Below, in pieces: positions 60,959 to 64,000 of a stretch of DNA of 64,000 nt. This DNA is from Adlercreutzia sp. ZJ176 (GTDB lineage: Bacteria > Actinomycetota > Coriobacteriia > Coriobacteriales > Eggerthellaceae), in assembly GCF_011038975.1 (NCBI RefSeq), contig NZ_JAAKEC010000012.1, positions 1 to 64,000 on the forward strand, given 5' to 3'. The notes below the pieces were generated by a model. The model ran no database searches, was not told the origin of the DNA, and saw nothing but the letters and a program-made list of their open reading frames with translations. The position numbers and the translations under genes are program-made. Within the stretch, counting starts at the first letter, position 1; each line of letters begins with the position of its first letter.

Positions 60959-62281
60959 TTGAAACTACTTCACAAAACCGGGGCCCTGTGCCCGACGTGC
61001 TTGAAGGAGCTGCCGGCCGAGGTGTACGCCGACGAGGCGGGCGTGGTGTGGATGGGCCGCACCTGCCCCGAGCACGGGCGGCTCGACACGCGCATGTGGC
61101 CCGACGCCGCGCACTACGAGTGGCTGCGCTCCGAGGCATTTCCCAAGACCAAGCCGGTGAACACCGAGCCCGTCAAGGGGCCGTGCCCGTTCGGCTGCGG
61201 CACGTGCGCGCGCCACGAGCGCCGCGGCACGCTGCTCGAGATCGAGGTCACGCGCAACTGCAACCTGCGCTGCCCCGTGTGCTTCGCGAGCGCCGAGGGC
61301 GGGGAGGACGACCCCACGCTCGAGGAGATCTCGGCGATGTACGACGTCATCGCGCGCGCGGTGGGGACCGACGGCGCCGTGCAGATCACGGGCGGCGAGC
61401 CCACGTGCCGCAAGGATCTGGTCGACATTATCTACCAGGGGCGAGAGAAGGGCTTCTGGGGCATCGAGGTCAACACGAACGGCCTGGTCATCGCCAACCG
61501 GGAAGGGTATCTGGAAGACCTCGTGGGCGCGGGCCTCACGGGCGTGTACCTGTCGTTCGACGGCCTGACCGGCGACGTGTACGAGGCCACGTGCGGGCGC
61601 GACATCCTCGACATGAAGCTGCGCGCCATCGAGCGCTGCCGCGAGGTGGGCATCCAGGTGGTGCTCTCCGTGGCGGTGGTCGCGGGCGTGAACGACGGCC
61701 AGCTCGGCGACCTTCTGCGCTTCGCGCTCGAGAACTCCGACGTGGTCGCGGGGCTGGCCCTGCAGCCGGCGTTCACCTCGGGCCGCTTCGACGCCGAGCG
61801 CGCCCTGCCCATGAGCGCGGGCGACGTGATCTTCTCGCTGGCCGAGCAGTCCGACGGGCTGCTCGAGGTGCGCGACATCTGGCCTTTGGGCTGCTCGAAC
61901 CCGCTGTGCGACACAGGCGTCTTCCTGGTGAAGAGCGACGACGCGGAGCACGGGAGCGGCTTCTACCCGGCCACGCGCCGCATGACCATGGAGGAGTACG
62001 CAGAGGGCTACAGCCCCGACTCCCCGCAGGGCTCGGTGTTCCAGGACATCCTGTACAAGAAGGGCGTCGAGGTGAAGACGGGCCTGTCGGTCATCATCAT
62101 GAACTACATGGACGCGGTGTCGATGGACACGCAGCGTCTGCGCGAGTGCTCGATGATGGTGACGGTGCCCGACGGCCGCGCCATCCCGTTCTGCTCCTAC
62201 CACCTGACGGACGCCGCCGGCAAGCGCGTGTACCCGCCCTGGTGCAAGGAGGAGCTGCGCGGGGTGGGGGACCGGCACTAG
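60959..62281 (+). CDS. Radical SAM enzyme of the Tes/MJ0619-like group
   Basis: A 440-residue radical SAM protein. The N-terminal zinc-ribbon-like region (LCPTCLKELPAEVYADEAGVVWMGRTCPEHG) is characteristic of the MJ0619/tetraether-synthase-like group. The SAM cluster motif is C101-x3-C105-x2-C108 in TRNCNLRCPVC, followed by the GGE motif QITGGEPTCRKDL and VNTNGLVI. Extra Cys (PLGCSNPLCD, PFCSYH, PPWC) may hold auxiliary clusters. The start is a TTG 9 nt after AGGACAAGGA. It sits between the glycosyltransferase and the ferredoxin-DUF169 gene; the product is unknown. Confidence 0.85.
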   Translation: MKLLHKTGALCPTCLKELPAEVYADEAGVVWMGRTCPEHGRLDTRMWPDAAHYEWLRSEAFPKTKPVNTEPVKGPCPFGCGTCARHERRGTLLEIEVTRNCNLRCPVCFASAEGGEDDPTLEEISAMYDVIARAVGTDGAVQITGGEPTCRKDLVDIIYQGREKGFWGIEVNTNGLVIANREGYLEDLVGAGLTGVYLSFDGLTGDVYEATCGRDILDMKLRAIERCREVGIQVVLSVAVVAGVNDGQLGDLLRFALENSDVVAGLALQPAFTSGRFDAERALPMSAGDVIFSLAEQSDGLLEVRDIWPLGCSNPLCDTGVFLVKSDDAEHGSGFYPATRRMTMEEYAEGYSPDSPQGSVFQDILYKKGVEVKTGLSVIIMNYMDAVSMDTQRLRECSMMVTVPDGRAIPFCSYHLTDAAGKRVYPPWCKEELRGVGDRH

Positions 62282-62432
62282 GGGACTGGCACTAGGGCCG
62301 GTGCGAACGTGAGCGCGCCCGGGGGCCGCGGAGAGGCGCGGCGCTCGGGCTTCGACCCGCCGCCTGGGGCGGCAGGGCCTCGGCGGCGCAACGGCAGGAA
62401 TTCGACGGCAGAGCGACGAGACGAGAGGCGCT

Positions 62433-63458
62433 ATGGACAAAAACGAGCAGAAGGCGCTGTGGGACGCGCAAGACATCGCGAGCGAGACCGCCTACGCGGT
62501 GACCAACGACCCGACCCGCTGCGTGCAGTGCGGCCTGTGCGTGGCGTTCTGCCCGTGCGACGTGCTGGAGCTTGACGAGGAGGGCTACCCCTACGCGGCG
62601 CACATCGACAATTGCGTGGGCTGCACCACGTGCGCGGGGAACTGCCCGCAGCGCGCGCTTCTGGTGGAGGCGCAGGGCGACGCCACCTTCGACCCGCTCG
62701 CCGACGAGCCGCGCGCCGAGCCGATCTCCGACGAGCTGCGCGCGCAGTACGCGGAGTGGCAGCGCGTCATCATGGAGAAGCTCGGGCTGCGCTGGCAGCC
62801 GGTGGCGGTGAGCCTCATCGACAAGGACGAGCCTCTGCCCGAGGCCCCTCTGCCGCCTGAGAACCTGCGCTTCTGCCAGGCCATGATGGCCGCGCGCCGC
62901 GGCACGTCCATCCTCATGCCGCCGTATCGCCACGCCTGCCCCGACGGCACGTCCATCTTCGGCATGACCGGCGTGCCCGAGAAGCTGGCCACGGGCGAGA
63001 TCTACGTGCTGTTCCACAAGCTGGTGAACGCGGAGGCCGCGGCGCGCATGGTGGCCGAGCGCCCCACGCTCGAGCCGAAGAGCCGCCGCGCCACCTACGT
63101 GGCGCCGCTCGACAAGACGGTGCGCGAGCCCGAGGTGGTGGTGTTCACGGGAACGCCCGAGCAGATGATGTGGCTGTGCATGTCCATGAGCTACTACACG
63201 GGCCACCGCTTCGACTTCCACGCGAGCGGCTACAACTCCATGTGCGTGGAGGCGGTGCTCTACCCCCTGCTCGAGCAGCAGCCCAACATCACGTTCGGCT
63301 GCTACGGCTGCCGCGCGGCCACCGACCTGAGCGAGGACATGATGTTCATGGGCGTGCCCACCGCGGTGCTCCCCACGGTGGTCAAGGGCCTGACCGAGCT
63401 GGCGAAGAAGTCCATCCCGCACTCCCGCATGAAGATCTACGTCCCGCCCATCATGTAG
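62433..63458 (+). CDS. Ferredoxin-DUF169 fusion protein
   Basis: A 341-residue protein. Residues 25-80 are a 2[4Fe-4S] ferredoxin (C30/33/36/40 and C61/64/67/71). The rest is a DUF169 domain (LRWQPVAVSLIDKDEPLP ... RFCQAMMAARRGTSILMP ... GCYGCRAATDLSEDMMFMGVP) with further Cys. DUF169 proteins are found in anaerobes near radical SAM and redox genes, but no activity is established. A 150-bp gap separates it from the radical SAM gene; no separate promoter was recognised. The Shine-Dalgarno is weak (GAGAGGCG). Confidence 0.85.
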   Translation: MDKNEQKALWDAQDIASETAYAVTNDPTRCVQCGLCVAFCPCDVLELDEEGYPYAAHIDNCVGCTTCAGNCPQRALLVEAQGDATFDPLADEPRAEPISDELRAQYAEWQRVIMEKLGLRWQPVAVSLIDKDEPLPEAPLPPENLRFCQAMMAARRGTSILMPPYRHACPDGTSIFGMTGVPEKLATGEIYVLFHKLVNAEAAARMVAERPTLEPKSRRATYVAPLDKTVREPEVVVFTGTPEQMMWLCMSMSYYTGHRFDFHASGYNSMCVEAVLYPLLEQQPNITFGCYGCRAATDLSEDMMFMGVPTAVLPTVVKGLTELAKKSIPHSRMKIYVPPIM

Positions 63459-63549
63459 CGCCTCGTCCCGCGCGTCCTAGCGGGTGCGCGGGGCGTTCCC
63501 GGCAGGGATTTGGCGGCGATGCCTGCCGGCTTCGCCGCGAACCGTGAGG

Positions 63550-63565
63550 TGTTTCACGTGAAACA
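63550..63565. promoter_or_regulatory. parS centromere-like site
   Basis: The 16-bp palindrome TGTTTCACGTGAAACA matches the chromosomal parS consensus TGTTNCACGTGAAACA exactly. ParB would load here and organise the origin region. parA and parB are not in the window. Confidence 0.85.
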
Positions 63566-63615
63566 TCAGTTTGCGTTTCGCGCATGCGGACGACTTGAGT
63601 GATTGGTGAGGCTTT

Positions 63616-64000
63616 ATGGCATCTGGGCAGCTTTTCACGTTGCGCCCCGCCGAAGAGCGGGATCGCGCCTACCTTGACTCGTACACCTACGCCGAGGGCA
63701 TGGACTACCTGCCCTCGCTCGAGAACGTGACGGTGGCGGCGAACGACGCCGACGAGCCGGTGGGCTTCATCCGCATCGCGCAGGGCGCCAACGGGTTCGC
63801 GCACGTGAACCCCGTGGTGGTGTACGAGAGCTGGCGCGGGCACGCCGTGGGGCGCGCGCTCGTGGACGACGCGCAGCGCACGTTCGGCGAGCTGCGGCTC
63901 GTGGCGCGCGGCGCGTCGAAGCCGTTCTACGACGCGCTGGGCTTTACGTGCTGCGCGTGGGACGAGGTGGACGTGAGCGTCACCGAGGACTGCGACGGCT
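63616..64000 (+). CDS. GNAT family N-acetyltransferase (truncated by window end)
   Basis: From ATG 63616 (GGTGAGG upstream) an open frame runs off the window, giving 128 residues starting ASGQLFTLRPAEERDRAYLDS. The segment VGFIRIAQGANGFAHVNPVVVYESWRGHAVGRALVDDAQ is the GNAT acetyl-CoA-binding motif A region, and ASKPFYDALGFTCC is the usual motif B. The substrate is unknown. Confidence 0.8.
   Translation, partial: MASGQLFTLRPAEERDRAYLDSYTYAEGMDYLPSLENVTVAANDADEPVGFIRIAQGANGFAHVNPVVVYESWRGHAVGRALVDDAQRTFGELRLVARGASKPFYDALGFTCCAWDEVDVSVTEDCDG

Overview
The window is high-GC, gene-dense chromosomal DNA. Its base composition, frequent GTG and TTG starts, T-box leaders, conserved aroCKBQ-pepP-efp and accC-asp23-nusB-xseB-dxs gene orders, and cytoplasmic molybdopterin enzymes fit an anaerobic gut actinobacterium of the class Coriobacteriia, most likely the Eggerthellaceae. 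That placement is inferred from gene content and family knowledge; no 16S gene is present to confirm it.

Layout. 1-1.1 kb: the edge of a probable insertion sequence and a repeat-rich gap. 1.1-11 kb: housekeeping genes on the plus strand (rarA, DUF948, AI-2E permease, alaS, ruvX, mltG, yqeG-like phosphatase, aroE). 11-12.5 kb: a lower-GC DUF4143-type ATPase with operator-like repeats, probably acquired. 12.6-17.9 kb: the chorismate operon aroC-aroK-aroB-aroQ, a tightly overlapping aminopeptidase P, and efp with its own promoter and terminator. 17.9-22.6 kb: an intrusion holding a decayed ADP-ribosylglycohydrolase fragment, a large Firmicutes-like hybrid histidine kinase and degV. 23-29.5 kb: a carboxyltransferase-AccB fusion, accC, asp23, nusB, xseB and dxs. 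29.6-38.9 kb: GNAT, TSCPD protein, rpsA, mnmA, coaE, uvrB, dtd, recN. 39-42.6 kb: a tryptophan-type T-box and a complete ECF importer (S, A, A', T). 42.57-43.73 kb: a HicAB toxin-antitoxin island bounded by 26-bp perfect direct repeats. 43.7-47.9 kb: a phenylalanine-type T-box with pheS and pheT. 48-51.5 kb: an XpaC-like/TelA pair and a PhnP-like hydrolase. 51.6-63.5 kb: a redox cluster. 63.55 kb: a perfect parS palindrome before a truncated GNAT gene.

The most unusual block is the 51.6-63.5 kb cluster. It encodes two DMSO-reductase-superfamily molybdenum/tungsten enzymes without Tat signals, a four-cluster ferredoxin subunit, an NrfD membrane subunit, a CCG-domain (HdrB-like) protein, a TIGR04282-type glycosyltransferase, a Tes/MJ0619-like radical SAM enzyme and a ferredoxin-DUF169 fusion. 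The first Mo/W enzyme carries a duplicated aromatic-rich C-terminal module and is preceded by a structured 280-nt leader. Together they look like an uncharacterised anaerobic electron-transfer or substrate-transforming system; its substrate cannot be read from the sequence.

All long antisense open frames opposite these genes are treated as GC-driven shadows. No tRNA, rRNA or CRISPR array was recognised.
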